Numbered from the stretch's first letter, positions 7,346 through 16,189 are shown. The stretch: DNA of 34,853 bases from Bacteroidales bacterium UBA1219 (GCA_002309295.1 DBXF01000051.1:13008-47860), one strand, 5' to 3'. A program made the numbers and translations. The notes: generated by a model from the letters alone, not told the origin.

Positions 7346-8077
7346 TTACTTTTTATATTTTTCGAAAGTGCCGTCGAGAAAGCGTTTCCGCACATCGTCG
7401 GGATATTTCTCTATGGCGTAGCGAAGCATAGTGCGTGGCATGGCTCGGTAACGAGTGGCAAGATATGCGGTAAGACGAGCCTCGTCGCGTTTGCCGGCCT
7501 CGCGCAGCAGCCACCCCACGGCTTTCTGCAACAGGTCGTGCAGCGGTGCTGGTTTGGCAAGGAATATGTCGGCAATGGCGTAGGTGTCGTCCAACTGGTT
7601 GTGCCGCAGAAACTGCATGGTGCTTACAACGCCGATGCGCTGTTCCCAGATATGACGGCCTTTGTCGGCAAGAGTGTAAAGGATGCTGCGGTCCTTGTCC
7701 AAAAGCCAGCTGCCCAAAAGGTCGTAGCACGAGAGGTCCACCAAATCCCAGTTGTTGATAAAATCGGTGTGCAAAAGATAGAAATCGGCGTAGGCGGCGT
7801 TTTTTTTGTCGTGCTTGTATTGCTGCACAAGCATCAGCAAGGCCAGCAGTCGCACCTCGTGGTAGGGCGAGCGCACCAGCTTGTCGAGGTCGTCCAGCGT
7901 GCAGGCATTCCAATATTGTTTGCACACGGCTCGAGTCTGCGGCACTTTGATGCCAAGAAAGAGATCGCCCTCGCCATATTGTCCTTTGCCCGTTTTGAAA
8001 AAGCGCTGAAGCACGGCCCGTTGCTCGTCGTTTTCCATTGCAAGCATGGTCTGCAAAATAGTTTCGTAAGACGTCAT
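7346..8077 (-). CDS. AlkD-like DNA alkylation repair protein (HEAT-repeat DNA glycosylase)
   Basis: 243-residue all-helical protein of the AlkD/AlkC family, which excises positively charged alkylated bases such as 3- and 7-methylpurines without base flipping. Residues equivalent to the catalytic set of Bacillus cereus AlkD (W109, D113, R148) are visible at nearly the same positions: Trp110 and Asp114 in NNWDLVDLS, and Arg147 in EQRIGVVST. The N-terminal KVPQTRAVCKQYW and the HEAT-like VRLLALLMLVQQY segments also fit. It is a single-gene unit on the minus strand, with a TATCTTTG promoter about 30 bp upstream of the start. Full length for the family. Confidence 0.88.
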   Translation of the reverse strand: MTSYETILQTMLAMENDEQRAVLQRFFKTGKGQYGEGDLFLGIKVPQTRAVCKQYWNACTLDDLDKLVRSPYHEVRLLALLMLVQQYKHDKKNAAYADFYLLHTDFINNWDLVDLSCYDLLGSWLLDKDRSILYTLADKGRHIWEQRIGVVSTMQFLRHNQLDDTYAIADIFLAKPAPLHDLLQKAVGWLLREAGKRDEARLTAYLATRYRAMPRTMLRYAIEKYPDDVRKRFLDGTFEKYKK

Positions 8078-8108
8078 AAAAATTCTTTTTTTTGTTGTTA
8101 CACAAGTG

Positions 8109-8116
8109 CAAAGATA
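8109..8116 (-). promoter_or_regulatory. Bacteroidetes -7 element for the AlkD-like gene
   Basis: Top strand CAAAGATA, bottom strand TATCTTTG; 31 bp upstream of the start codon at 8077. Confidence 0.6.
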
Positions 8117-8190
8117 CTGATTTTTCCGATATCTTTTAGTTCACACGAAAAAAAATGATGAGAAAACAAAAAAAATTGCTCAAAAAAACG

Positions 8191-8198
8191 TACATTTG
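8191..8198 (+). promoter_or_regulatory. Bacteroidetes -7 element for the lipoprotein-nrnA-FKBP unit
   Basis: TACATTTG matches TAnnTTTG and lies 52 bp upstream of the ATG at 8251. An upstream TTG (8176-8178) is closer than the usual -33 spacing, so only the -7 call is supported. Confidence 0.5.
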
Positions 8199-8250
8199 CA
8201 ACGGATAAATAATCGACAATAATTAATAAACGACTAAAACATATAAAGTT

Positions 8251-8646
8251 ATGAAGAAATTAAGTATAATTGCGGTCGCAGTTTTGGCCATGGCGGCCAT
8301 TTTCGCGTCATGCAAAAAAGAAGACAAAGACTATGCCGCAAAGATTTCAGGCACATATCTGGGCACCAACGAGTTCAAAATAGAGACATCCGCCAAAGTC
8401 GTCATCACCCGCAGCGACGACGAATACGTAACAGTGCAATACGACGCCGCCACCGAGGAGGAGAACACCAAAGAACTGGCTCCTGTCGGATTCAAGGTTA
8501 GAGTGAAGAAAAGCGGTGACAACTACACCCTTTCGGGAAGCAGCAACATAGAGTCGGTCGACGGCACCGTTACAGGCTCCACGCTGAAAATGAAAGTGTA
8601 CCAAGGCGAGATAGAAATCATCAACTTTGTGGGAACCAAGCAATAA
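8251..8646 (+). CDS. Small putative lipoprotein of unknown function
   Basis: 131-residue secreted lipoprotein. A type II signal peptide has its lipobox FASC at Cys21, followed by KKEDKDY. The mature part is about 110 residues, polar and predicted beta-rich (GTYLGTNEFKI, VVITRSDDEYVTVQYD, GTVTGSTLKMKVY), reminiscent of small calycin-like or lipocalin-like Bacteroidetes lipoproteins, but I do not recognise a specific family. It is followed 12 bp later by nrnA and is probably in the same unit. It is likely anchored in the outer or inner membrane facing the periplasm. Confidence 0.75.
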   Translation: MKKLSIIAVAVLAMAAIFASCKKEDKDYAAKISGTYLGTNEFKIETSAKVVITRSDDEYVTVQYDAATEEENTKELAPVGFKVRVKKSGDNYTLSGSSNIESVDGTVTGSTLKMKVYQGEIEIINFVGTKQ

Positions 8647-8658
8647 CACTACAGAGAA

Positions 8659-9681
8659 ATGCTCTTGGACGAAGCCAAGATAGAAAACCTTCGCGCTCTG
8701 ATTGAACAATCTGAGAACGTTGCCATTGTGTCGCACGTCAATCCCGACGGCGATGCCCTTGGTTCGTCGCTGGGAATGTGCGCCGCCATGCTTAAGCAAG
8801 GCAAAAACGCATGCGTGCTTCTGCCCACCGCGCATCCCGATTATTACAACTTCCTGCCCAATTCCGACAGAATATTAGTCGGCGAGAAAGAACCCGACCG
8901 CTGTGCGCAGGCCATTGCCGCTGCCGACCTTGTTTTGATGGTGGATTTGAACCAACCAAAACGGACTGGAGTGCTGGCCGATAGAATTGTCAAGAGCCAA
9001 GCTCCCAAAGCCCTTATCGACCATCACCCGAATCCTGACACAGAAGGATTGGCGGTAGTTTTCTCCGATGTGGAGATTTCGTCGGCATCGGAACTCGCCT
9101 ACTGGGTGGTATGCCAAATGTATGGCGGCGACTATGTGGACAAAGACATGGCAACCTGCCTTTACACAGGCATTTGCACCGACACTGGCTCGTTCAGTTA
9201 CTCGTGCAACCACAAAAGTGTGTACGACGCCGCCGGCAACCTTGCCGAGAAAGGCATCGACATACACGACATACACGACGCCATTTACAATGTTTTCAGC
9301 GAGAACCGCGTGCGTTTTCTCGGCTACTGCCTCTCCGACCTGCTACACGTCCACAGCGACATACGCATGGCATACATCGCCGTTTCGTGGGCCGACCAAC
9401 AACGTTTCGGGCTGGTGGAAGGCGACATGGAGAGCATTGTAAATTACACACTTAGCATGAAAGACATTGACGTGGGCGTTATGATAAAGGAATCGCCGAA
9501 AGAGGTGCGCATGTCGTTCCGTTCCAAACGCGATTTCGATGTCAACACTTTCGCCGCCAAGTATTTCTGCGGGGGCGGACACCGTAAGGCTTCGGGAGCC
9601 ACCTCGCCATACGACTTTGCCACCACCAAGGCCAAACTAGTGGAACATCTTTACAACGAACTAAAACCCACCGCCCTATGA
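8659..9681 (+). CDS. nrnA: DHH-family phosphoesterase, NrnA-type (nanoRNase/pAp phosphatase)
   Basis: 340-residue cytoplasmic DHH/DHHA1 phosphoesterase. Family knowledge: NrnA degrades 2-5 nt RNAs and dephosphorylates pAp; close relatives cleave cyclic dinucleotides or pApA. Metal-binding motifs are visible: SHVNPDGDALGSS (His26, Asp30, Asp32), MVDLNQ (Asp96), LIDHHPNPD (Asp121, His122, His123), a central CLYTGICTDTGSF, and the C-terminal DHHA1 motif GGGHRKASGA. Length matches NrnA and there is no membrane or PAS/GGDEF part, so it is not GdpP. The stop overlaps the next gene's start (ATGA at 9678-9681), implying translational coupling to the FKBP lipoproteins. Confidence 0.9.
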   Translation: MLLDEAKIENLRALIEQSENVAIVSHVNPDGDALGSSLGMCAAMLKQGKNACVLLPTAHPDYYNFLPNSDRILVGEKEPDRCAQAIAAADLVLMVDLNQPKRTGVLADRIVKSQAPKALIDHHPNPDTEGLAVVFSDVEISSASELAYWVVCQMYGGDYVDKDMATCLYTGICTDTGSFSYSCNHKSVYDAAGNLAEKGIDIHDIHDAIYNVFSENRVRFLGYCLSDLLHVHSDIRMAYIAVSWADQQRFGLVEGDMESIVNYTLSMKDIDVGVMIKESPKEVRMSFRSKRDFDVNTFAAKYFCGGGHRKASGATSPYDFATTKAKLVEHLYNELKPTAL

Positions 9682-10181
9682 AAAGATTATTGGCCATAAC
9701 ACTCATAGCTTCGACGCTTGCGGCCTGCGGCGGCAGGGATGTTCCCGTGATAGAGACGGAAACAAAACCCAACATCAAGGAAAATATGATAAACGCCAAC
9801 CGCTACATGTCGCAAGCCGAAGAGACGCAAATCGACGAGCTTGTGCGCCGCAACGACTGGAACGACACAAAACTTAACAACGGCGTTCGGGTTTGGGAGT
9901 ACCAAAAAGGCACTGGCGAAAAGCTGAGCTACGAAATGCGCATAAAGATACGTTACTCGCTGAGTGCCATCTCGTTGGCAACCATATACGATAAGGTGGA
10001 GAAAGAAATCACCGTGGGCAAGAACGAGGTGGTGCCGGGACTCGACACCGGTCTTATGGAACTGCATCGCGGTAGCAAGGCAAAGATAATAGTGCCGGCC
10101 TACGCCGGATATGGTGTGGCAGGCGACGGCGACAAAGTGCCGCAAAACGCCACACTGATTTTTGACATAGAAATAAATTAA
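9678..10181 (+). CDS. FKBP-type peptidyl-prolyl isomerase lipoprotein, GldI-like
   Basis: 167-residue lipoprotein with lipobox LAAC at Cys17 and one C-terminal FKBP domain (about residues 70-167), expected to assist folding of exported proteins in the periplasm. The domain contains EYQKGTGEKLSYEMRIKIRY, VVPGLDTGLMEL in place of the usual VIxGW segment, PAYAGYGVAG, and a closing TLIFDIEIN. Size and architecture resemble GldI, the gliding-associated isomerase of Bacteroidetes, but no gliding genes are nearby. The Trp of the canonical active site is replaced (VPGLD), so isomerase activity may be weak. The start overlaps the nrnA stop. Confidence 0.82.
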   Translation: MKRLLAITLIASTLAACGGRDVPVIETETKPNIKENMINANRYMSQAEETQIDELVRRNDWNDTKLNNGVRVWEYQKGTGEKLSYEMRIKIRYSLSAISLATIYDKVEKEITVGKNEVVPGLDTGLMELHRGSKAKIIVPAYAGYGVAGDGDKVPQNATLIFDIEIN

Positions 10182-10207
10182 AAACATAATAAGTAACATT
10201 AAACAAA

Positions 10208-11053
10208 ATGAAAAAGACTTTAAAAATTGCTGCATTGGCAGCTGTGGCCGCTCTGGTATTTGCGGCTTGTGGAGACGGTTACGACAAAACCGAATCGGGA
10301 CTTAAATACAAATTTTTATCCCAAAATACCGATGGTCAACAAGTTCAGGACGGCGACCTGATAATTGGAAAAGCCGTTATATTTTTCAACGACTCCATCC
10401 TCGACTCGGTAAAAGGCGAAGCCGTTCCTTTGTTCCTGGCCGACAAAGCCAATAACGCCAACTATTTCAGCCGCAACCTCAACGAAGGTCTGCTGTTGCT
10501 GCACATGGGCGACAAAGTGGAATTTGTTTTCGAAGCCGACAGCCTGCTTCCCATTTTCGGACAGCTGCCCGCATCGTACAAAGCCGGCGAAAACCAGACA
10601 ATGAAATACCAGATAGAGGTTTGCGAGATTATGAACGAGGCCAAAGAGATGGAAAAGATAAACAAATATCTAGCCGACAACTCGTTAGCCGTTGAACCCA
10701 CTCCCGAAGGCTACTATATATTGTCCGTTGAGCACGGCAATGGCCCCAAAGTGGAAAACGGCAAGAGCATCAAAGTAAACTACACCGGCCGTTTCCTCGA
10801 CGGCAATGTTTTCGACACCAGCGACAAAAACGTGAACCCCGAGGCTCACGACCCCATCGAATATGTTGTTGGAGAACAGTCGATGATTCCTGGTTGGGAG
10901 ATGATTATGGCCACAATGGAACAAGGCGGCAAGGCCAAAGTGCTTATCCCCTCGAAACTCGCCTACGGCAAATCGGGAATGATGGCACCCTATTCCACAC
11001 TGCTCTTCGACTTTGAAGTGCTTTCGGTAACCACACCCAAGACCGAAAAATAA
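10208..11053 (+). CDS. FKBP-type peptidyl-prolyl isomerase lipoprotein with degenerate N-terminal FKBP-like domain
   Basis: 281-residue lipoprotein with lipobox FAAC at Cys21. Residues about 30-140 form an FKBP-like but degenerate domain (SGLKYKFLSQNTDGQQVQDG ... YQIEVCEI). Residues about 165-275 form a full FKBP domain with active-site features VNYTGRFLDGNVFDTS, MIPGWE, SKLAYGKSG and TLLFDFEVLSV. Expected role: prolyl isomerase and chaperone for exported or surface proteins. It lies 26 bp after the GldI-like gene and is clearly paralogous to the next gene. The two-domain arrangement resembles trigger-like periplasmic chaperones in which one domain only binds client protein; that is inference. 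Confidence 0.85.
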   Translation: MKKTLKIAALAAVAALVFAACGDGYDKTESGLKYKFLSQNTDGQQVQDGDLIIGKAVIFFNDSILDSVKGEAVPLFLADKANNANYFSRNLNEGLLLLHMGDKVEFVFEADSLLPIFGQLPASYKAGENQTMKYQIEVCEIMNEAKEMEKINKYLADNSLAVEPTPEGYYILSVEHGNGPKVENGKSIKVNYTGRFLDGNVFDTSDKNVNPEAHDPIEYVVGEQSMIPGWEMIMATMEQGGKAKVLIPSKLAYGKSGMMAPYSTLLFDFEVLSVTTPKTEK

Positions 11054-11100
11054 AGAATCATTATCCGAAACAAAGTTTTAATTGACAAACACTTAACCCA

Positions 11101-11982
11101 ATGAAAACGATAACAAAAATAGGGATGCTGGCTCTGCTTTCGGCTGTTTTGTTTGCCGCCTGCGGACCGAAATCCGAGATAGAGGGCTATGACAGGACAA
11201 AGTCGGGCCTGCACTACCAGTTCTTAAGCCAGAACAACGGCGGTGAGCAAGTGAAGGCCGGCGACGTGCTTTTCTGCGAATGCACCACTTATCTCGACGA
11301 AAAAGAGCTGGGCGCTGTAAGCGGTCATCCCGAACCTCTGTTCAAGGCGTCGGAGAAAAATCCGTTCAACGGATGCCTCAACGAAGGTCTCCTTATGATG
11401 CATGTGGGCGACGAAGCCATTTTCGCCGTCAACGCCGACAGTCTGAGCCGATTCGGAATGCGCATGCCTCAAGCCTACAAAAGCGGCCAGAACCAGACCA
11501 TCCGCTACAAGATAAAACTGCACGAGGTGAAATCCGAAGCCCAGATGCGCAAAGATTTCGAAGCCGAGATGGAGAGCCGCAAGAACTCTGAAAAAGACGC
11601 ACTCCAGCAGTATATCACCGAAAACGGCATATCACAGACCCCGACAGCCGACGGTATTTACATTATACCTATTAAGAAAGGCAACGGTCCGAAAGTTGAG
11701 GAATGGAAAAAAATAACCGTAAACTACACCGGTCGTTTCCTCGACGGAAAAGTTTTCGACACCAGCGACAAAAGCATCGATGCCGAAGCTCACGAACCGA
11801 TGACCTACGTTGTTGGCGAGCAAGCCATGATAAAAGGCTGGGACTTAGCCATTAAGACCATGAGCCAAGGCGACAGAGCCAAGGTTATCATACCTTCGGA
11901 ACTGGCCTACGGCCCCGGCAACGGCAACATCCCCCCCTACTCCACCCTTGTTTTCGACATCGAGGTGGTTTCGGTTCAGTAG
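11101..11982 (+). CDS. FKBP-type peptidyl-prolyl isomerase lipoprotein (paralogue of preceding gene)
   Basis: 293-residue lipoprotein with lipobox FAAC at Cys21. It has the same architecture as its upstream neighbour: a degenerate N-terminal FKBP-like domain (KSGLHYQFLSQNNGGEQVKAG ... YKIKLHEV), a short charged helical linker (about residues 140-170, EAEMESRKNSEKD), and a complete C-terminal FKBP domain with VNYTGRFLDGKVFDTS, MIKGWD, SELAYGPGNG and TLVFDIEVVSV. The pair arose by tandem duplication. It ends the unit, followed by a bidirectional terminator. Presumed periplasmic folding role; client proteins are unknown. Confidence 0.87.
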   Translation: MKTITKIGMLALLSAVLFAACGPKSEIEGYDRTKSGLHYQFLSQNNGGEQVKAGDVLFCECTTYLDEKELGAVSGHPEPLFKASEKNPFNGCLNEGLLMMHVGDEAIFAVNADSLSRFGMRMPQAYKSGQNQTIRYKIKLHEVKSEAQMRKDFEAEMESRKNSEKDALQQYITENGISQTPTADGIYIIPIKKGNGPKVEEWKKITVNYTGRFLDGKVFDTSDKSIDAEAHEPMTYVVGEQAMIKGWDLAIKTMSQGDRAKVIIPSELAYGPGNGNIPPYSTLVFDIEVVSVQ

Positions 11983-11998
11983 TCTGTGACTGATACAC

Positions 11999-12032
11999 AA
12001 AAAAACGCGACTCGTATGAGCCGCGTTTTTTT
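11999..12032. terminator. Bidirectional Rho-independent terminator
   Basis: A7, stem CGCG-a-CTC, loop GTAT, stem GAG-c-CGCG, T7. It sits between the converging FKBP and C69 peptidase genes and can serve both strands. Confidence 0.85.
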
Positions 12033-12048
12033 GTTTGAGTTGAGGATA

Positions 12049-13656
12049 TCAGAATCCTGTCCAGTAACGTTCCCAAAGGGTGTGTTCAATTTCGGACCAT
12101 GTCTGACGTGTGGCACCGGCAAAGTCGGAAGTGTATTGGTTGAGGAGTTTCTGAGCCTCTTTCTTTTTGCCGTCCTTGAGCAGCTGTTCGACTTTCTTTT
12201 CGAGGGCGGGCAGTTCTTCAAAAGCTTTATTTTCGTAGCGCAGCACATTGTCATAAATCAGTTTCTTGGCGTTGCCCCACTGCACCTGCGACAGCTTGTT
12301 GGCCTTGCGGTAATGCCAAAGCACGGCGTTTTCGTTGTAGCGGTGATGTCCGCAGATGTCGAATCCCTGAGGCAGCTTGGTGGTGCCTGCATAGATGGGA
12401 ATGCGAGGACTCTGTCCGGGGTTTTCCACCGAGAACCAGCACAGTCCGCCAATCTCATCTGGTAACCAGCTACGACATTGAATAACAAACGAATAGGAGC
12501 ACCACGACATCGCCACGCCACGATAGAAAGTAATGGTGCCGGGCTTGAGCATGTTGTACATATCTCTCTCGGTGCCGCTCATCCACGGGTTGGCGGTGGC
12601 GCTGACAGCGGTGTCGGTAACGATTTTGCCCTCCTTGTTGCGGTAGCGGCGCGGGGCGAGCAAATTCTTTGTCTGGTCGAGTTTTTCGCAACCCTCGTAA
12701 TTGGAGCGGAAAAGTTCCATTACACGTTTGGCATCCACTTTTTTGTCGGGCTTGACGGAGAACGGTAGCTCGTCGGCGTCGAACGAGAGGTTCAGCGACG
12801 GAGCCAGCTCGTTGAAGATATACCACTCGCGTTCCTTGAAGTTCTTTTTGCCCGAATAGCTCGACGGGAAGGCCTTCCACCACACGAAATCGCCTTTGCC
12901 GTCCCACAGGCCGTATTTCTTGGCCACTTTTTCGATATTGTCGGAACACATGAAGAAATCCTTGTTCTTGCGGTCGAGCTTGCCAATACGGGCCACGTTG
13001 CAGCTCACTGCCACCTCGTCGTCGGGCACACGCTGAGCCACCCAGATACCACCTATTTTTTCGGGGCCTTCGCCGAGTATTTCCATCTGCCACACCTCTT
13101 TCTTGTCGGCAATGGTGAGGCATTCGCCACCGTCGCCGTAGCCATATTGCTTGACGAGGTCGCCGATGAGACGGATGGCGTCGCGGGCGTTGTCGCAACG
13201 TTGCAGGGCCACACGTTCCAGTTCCTCGATGGTGAACATGCCGTTTTTGTTAAACAGAGTGTCGGGACCGGAGAAGGTGCTCTCGCCTATGGCCAGCTGT
13301 TTTTCGTTGAGGCAGGGATAGGCGGTGTTCATATAGGCGTAAGTGTGGGCCACTTCGGGGATTTCGCCGGCAAGGGTAACGCCGCCCATGCTGCCGGGCG
13401 TTTCGGTGTGCATGGTGTTGCGGTAAACCTTGTGCATGGTGCCGGGCTTGTGGTCGGCGGCGGGTTCCATGGTAACCCAGGTGCGGTACTTGCCGTCGCA
13501 GGTATGAGAGGTGATGACAGAGCCGTCGGCGGAAGCCTTGCAGCCCACCATAATGGATGTGCAGTTGGCACCTACGAGATGCTCTTCGTACTGAGCCCGT
13601 AGCGGCAGAAAAGCAACCGAAAGGGCTATAATCGCGGTAATTTTCAGTATCTTCAT
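12049..13656 (-). CDS. C69 family dipeptidase (exported)
   Basis: 535-residue secreted cysteine peptidase of family C69 (PepD-like, N-terminal nucleophile). A signal peptide (residues 1-21, ending PLRAQ) is followed shortly by GANCTSIMVG with ASADGS, the family's conserved start. Cys32 is the expected nucleophile once the pro-segment is removed. Other family hallmarks are HTYAYMNTAYPCLNEKQLAIGEST, RCDNARDAIRLIGDLVKQYGYG and VWQMEILG. Expected role: periplasmic or surface hydrolysis of dipeptides for amino-acid uptake, consistent with a peptide-fermenting lifestyle and with the leucyl aminopeptidase nearby. The start is set at 13656, where the signal peptide begins; an in-frame extension upstream crosses the promoter. 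C69 members in Bacteroidales are often this long. Confidence 0.9.
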   Translation of the reverse strand: MKILKITAIIALSVAFLPLRAQYEEHLVGANCTSIMVGCKASADGSVITSHTCDGKYRTWVTMEPAADHKPGTMHKVYRNTMHTETPGSMGGVTLAGEIPEVAHTYAYMNTAYPCLNEKQLAIGESTFSGPDTLFNKNGMFTIEELERVALQRCDNARDAIRLIGDLVKQYGYGDGGECLTIADKKEVWQMEILGEGPEKIGGIWVAQRVPDDEVAVSCNVARIGKLDRKNKDFFMCSDNIEKVAKKYGLWDGKGDFVWWKAFPSSYSGKKNFKEREWYIFNELAPSLNLSFDADELPFSVKPDKKVDAKRVMELFRSNYEGCEKLDQTKNLLAPRRYRNKEGKIVTDTAVSATANPWMSGTERDMYNMLKPGTITFYRGVAMSWCSYSFVIQCRSWLPDEIGGLCWFSVENPGQSPRIPIYAGTTKLPQGFDICGHHRYNENAVLWHYRKANKLSQVQWGNAKKLIYDNVLRYENKAFEELPALEKKVEQLLKDGKKKEAQKLLNQYTSDFAGATRQTWSEIEHTLWERYWTGF

Positions 13657-13695
13657 ATTATTAACGTTGTTAGTTTTTACTGTTTTTTGAATTTG

Positions 13696-13703
13696 CAAAT
13701 TTA
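13696..13703 (-). promoter_or_regulatory. Bacteroidetes -7 element for the C69 peptidase
   Basis: Top strand CAAATTTA, bottom strand TAAATTTG, 39 bp upstream of the start at 13656. It is divergent from the 13779-13786 element. Confidence 0.55.
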
Positions 13704-13778
13704 CACAAAAAAAATCGAAAATCATCCAGACAGGAAAAATCATTATAAAAAAATTAAAATATTTCGGAAAAAAAACAT

Positions 13779-13786
13779 TATCTTTG
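13779..13786 (+). promoter_or_regulatory. Bacteroidetes -7 element for the coiled-coil lipoprotein
   Basis: TATCTTTG, exact consensus, giving a leader of about 105 nt to the ATG at 13899. Confidence 0.55.
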
Positions 13787-13898
13787 CACAATCGATTGTG
13801 GAAAACATGATTTGCCAAAACATCCCTTGTCAGCGTATGTTAGCCACAACGAAAGTATTTGTATAAACCATTAAAACAACGAAAACACATATAATATT

Positions 13899-14663
13899 AT
13901 GGTAACGTCGGAGAAAAACGCCCTGAAAACTAACCGCAAAAGCCAACTAATGATAACATTGGCCGCCATGCTGCTGCTTGCCACTGCAACCGTGTCGCTT
14001 ACTTCGTGCCATAACCAGCCAAAGCAGGAAAACACCGAGCAGGACTCTGCAATTACCAACGAACAAAAACTTGCCAAACTGGAGGCCGACTTGGAAATTG
14101 CCCAAAAAGAGTACTACGACGCTCTTAAATTAGCCGACGACGCACAAGCCGAAGCCGACCATAAAGCCAAAATAGCCAAGAAAAAAGGCACCAAGGAAGC
14201 CAAAGCCGAGGCCAAAGAAGCCCAGAAAAAGGCCGACGAGCTGAAAGCCGACGCTGATGCGAAAGGCGAAAAAGTGAAAGAACTGGAATCGGAAATATCA
14301 CAACTTAAGATGGAAATGGAGGACGAGGTGGAAGAAACCGAAACGCCAACAACAGCCACTCCAAAAACCGAGAAAAAAGCCGTTGCCGACAATGAGAAAA
14401 AGACAACGAACAACACCGAAACTCCCAAACTATCAAAAGAACGTTTGCAAAAAGACTTCGAGACCATTTCCACCAAGTGGAAGAACGGCAAAAACAGCAA
14501 ACAGAAAGCCAACCAGTTCTGCACCGGAACCCTTGGACTCAAATTAAGGAACAACGACCCCTACGCCATGATGGAACAACATTTCAAATCGCTCGACAAC
14601 GAGAAGAAAAACGAGATGATAGAACAAATGAGAAATTTCAAATTCTCAAGCGACGATGACTAA
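13899..14663 (+). CDS. Coiled-coil lipoprotein of unknown function
   Basis: 254-residue lipoprotein. A basic N-region is followed by a hydrophobic helix and lipobox LTSC at Cys37. Residues about 52-145 are almost entirely charged and Ala-rich heptads (KLEADLEIAQKEYYDALKLA, then repeated KAEAKEAQKKADELKADA), predicted as a long coiled coil. Residues about 148-180 are a Thr/Lys/Glu-rich low-complexity linker. The C-terminal region (about 183-254) looks globular and helical (LQKDFETISTKWKNG, DPYAMMEQHFKSLDNEKKNEM). I do not recognise the family. It precedes another exported protein of unknown function by 56 bp and may serve as a cell-envelope tether, which is inference. Confidence 0.72.
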   Translation: MVTSEKNALKTNRKSQLMITLAAMLLLATATVSLTSCHNQPKQENTEQDSAITNEQKLAKLEADLEIAQKEYYDALKLADDAQAEADHKAKIAKKKGTKEAKAEAKEAQKKADELKADADAKGEKVKELESEISQLKMEMEDEVEETETPTTATPKTEKKAVADNEKKTTNNTETPKLSKERLQKDFETISTKWKNGKNSKQKANQFCTGTLGLKLRNNDPYAMMEQHFKSLDNEKKNEMIEQMRNFKFSSDDD

Positions 14664-14719
14664 CACATTCTTGAAAATAAGTTAACAATCTGAATATTAA
14701 TCATTAAAAAACCAAAACA

Positions 14720-16189
14720 ATGACAAAAAAAGTATTAGTTTTAGCAATGGCTATGGTTGTCGCTTTTGGAGCCATAGCACAGGACCGCGCAAAAATCGAA
14801 AGGGAGGCCATCCAAACACGCGCCGACCAGTTTTTCAACGCCATTGACGTGGCATTCGCCAAACACAGTGCCAAAAAAGGACCCAACTGGTTCAACGTAA
14901 GAAACGAAGGCAAACAGTTTATTGTGGACGATGTAACAAACTTTGGCGTAAAAGCCAGCAAGACCACAATTAAAGACCAATTCGACATCCTGGAAAACGA
15001 CAAGAAATTCCACCTCAAACTTGATCGTTATTACATTGGAACAACTGCAATTCCTTACGACCCATTAACAGCGACTGTAAGTTATTACACCACCACCTAC
15101 GAAGTCAAATCCATTGCCACCAAAGGCGATGTGAAAAGCGTTATAAGAAACAGAATCGAGATAAAATGGCAGGTTAACTGGAATCAATATTGGGACACCA
15201 AGAAAAACCAATGGAAAAAAGGCGCCATCAGAACCGACAACAAAGTTAAAAGATCTGCCGTTGACATAGTTTCCATCAACACCACCGAAATTCCCGCCCT
15301 CACTCCCGAAAAAGAAGTCATGACCGGACTTATCAAAGCCGAAATCCAGAAATGGTACGCCAATCTGAACAGCAATTTCGAATATCAGAAAGCCAACCTC
15401 AACAAGAGCAAATGCGTCACCCCGCTGAAGAACGTCGATGCTTCCAAAATCAATGTCGACGAATCGGTCATCACCGGAGCACAGCAGACAGTAACCGTCG
15501 GCTCCATGCCCAAAATCAACGTCAAGGCCAACAATCCTTACGACTACATTCCCGCTCAGGACCAGAACCTCTACACTAACCCCGAATGCAGCTGGGACGT
15601 AACCCCCACTTTCAAAGTTAAAATCGACATCGACGCACAAACAGCAGAGATAGTGGAAGTGAACTATAACACAAAACAGAACAAACCCTCCGCCGATCCT
15701 CAGAAACAGGCCAAACTGAGAGCCGCACAATCCACAGCCCGCGATTTCTTTGGCAAAATGAGCCAATACGCCCAGAACCCCAAAGACAAAGAGGCCAAAC
15801 AGCTGAAGAAAGACATCGAAGACATGTATGCCGGAAAAGCCAACAAAGACAAATCCGTACAATTCACCCTCATAAAGAAAGACGGCTCGGAAGACCAGAA
15901 ATACGTCGACAAACCCACTACTCTGAGCAGCTACCTGCAGCACCTGCCCGCCTGCGAAATGACCATGAAATATGGCCCCGCACGCTTTGGAGAAACCGAC
16001 GACGAAGTCATCATCCCCTTCAATCAGACTTACAAACAGAACTATCCCGAAAACTACAAAGGTCAGAAATATGCCGACACCACCGACAAAGAAGTTTATC
16101 TGAAATACGACAACGAAAAAGGCCAATGGCTTGTCGAAAAAATCACAGCACAGAAAGGCTCCACCGTCCTCATCAACAACGAAGACTAA
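14720..16189 (+). CDS. Exported protein of unknown function
   Basis: 489-residue secreted protein with a signal peptide (residues 1-21, AFGAIAQ) and no membrane helices or lipobox. The N-terminal third begins with a helix (REAIQTRADQFFNAIDVAFAKHS) and continues with beta-rich sequence (YYIGTTAIPYDPLTATVSYY). The middle has many Lys and Asn, and a late segment, YLQHLPACEMTMKYGPARFG, is the most distinctive part. I do not recognise a family. It is followed by a strong terminator. Its exported unknown neighbours (13899 and the caspase-fold protein at 16431) have similar composition, which hints at a shared envelope role without proving it. Confidence 0.7.
   Translation: MTKKVLVLAMAMVVAFGAIAQDRAKIEREAIQTRADQFFNAIDVAFAKHSAKKGPNWFNVRNEGKQFIVDDVTNFGVKASKTTIKDQFDILENDKKFHLKLDRYYIGTTAIPYDPLTATVSYYTTTYEVKSIATKGDVKSVIRNRIEIKWQVNWNQYWDTKKNQWKKGAIRTDNKVKRSAVDIVSINTTEIPALTPEKEVMTGLIKAEIQKWYANLNSNFEYQKANLNKSKCVTPLKNVDASKINVDESVITGAQQTVTVGSMPKINVKANNPYDYIPAQDQNLYTNPECSWDVTPTFKVKIDIDAQTAEIVEVNYNTKQNKPSADPQKQAKLRAAQSTARDFFGKMSQYAQNPKDKEAKQLKKDIEDMYAGKANKDKSVQFTLIKKDGSEDQKYVDKPTTLSSYLQHLPACEMTMKYGPARFGETDDEVIIPFNQTYKQNYPENYKGQKYADTTDKEVYLKYDNEKGQWLVEKITAQKGSTVLINNED

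Noticed and set aside
15065..16126. Minus-strand open frame of 353 codons opposite the exported protein at 14720
   Set aside because: Translation is Phe/Val/Gly-rich, a typical shadow of a Lys/Asn-rich gene on the other strand; no start context or family features.
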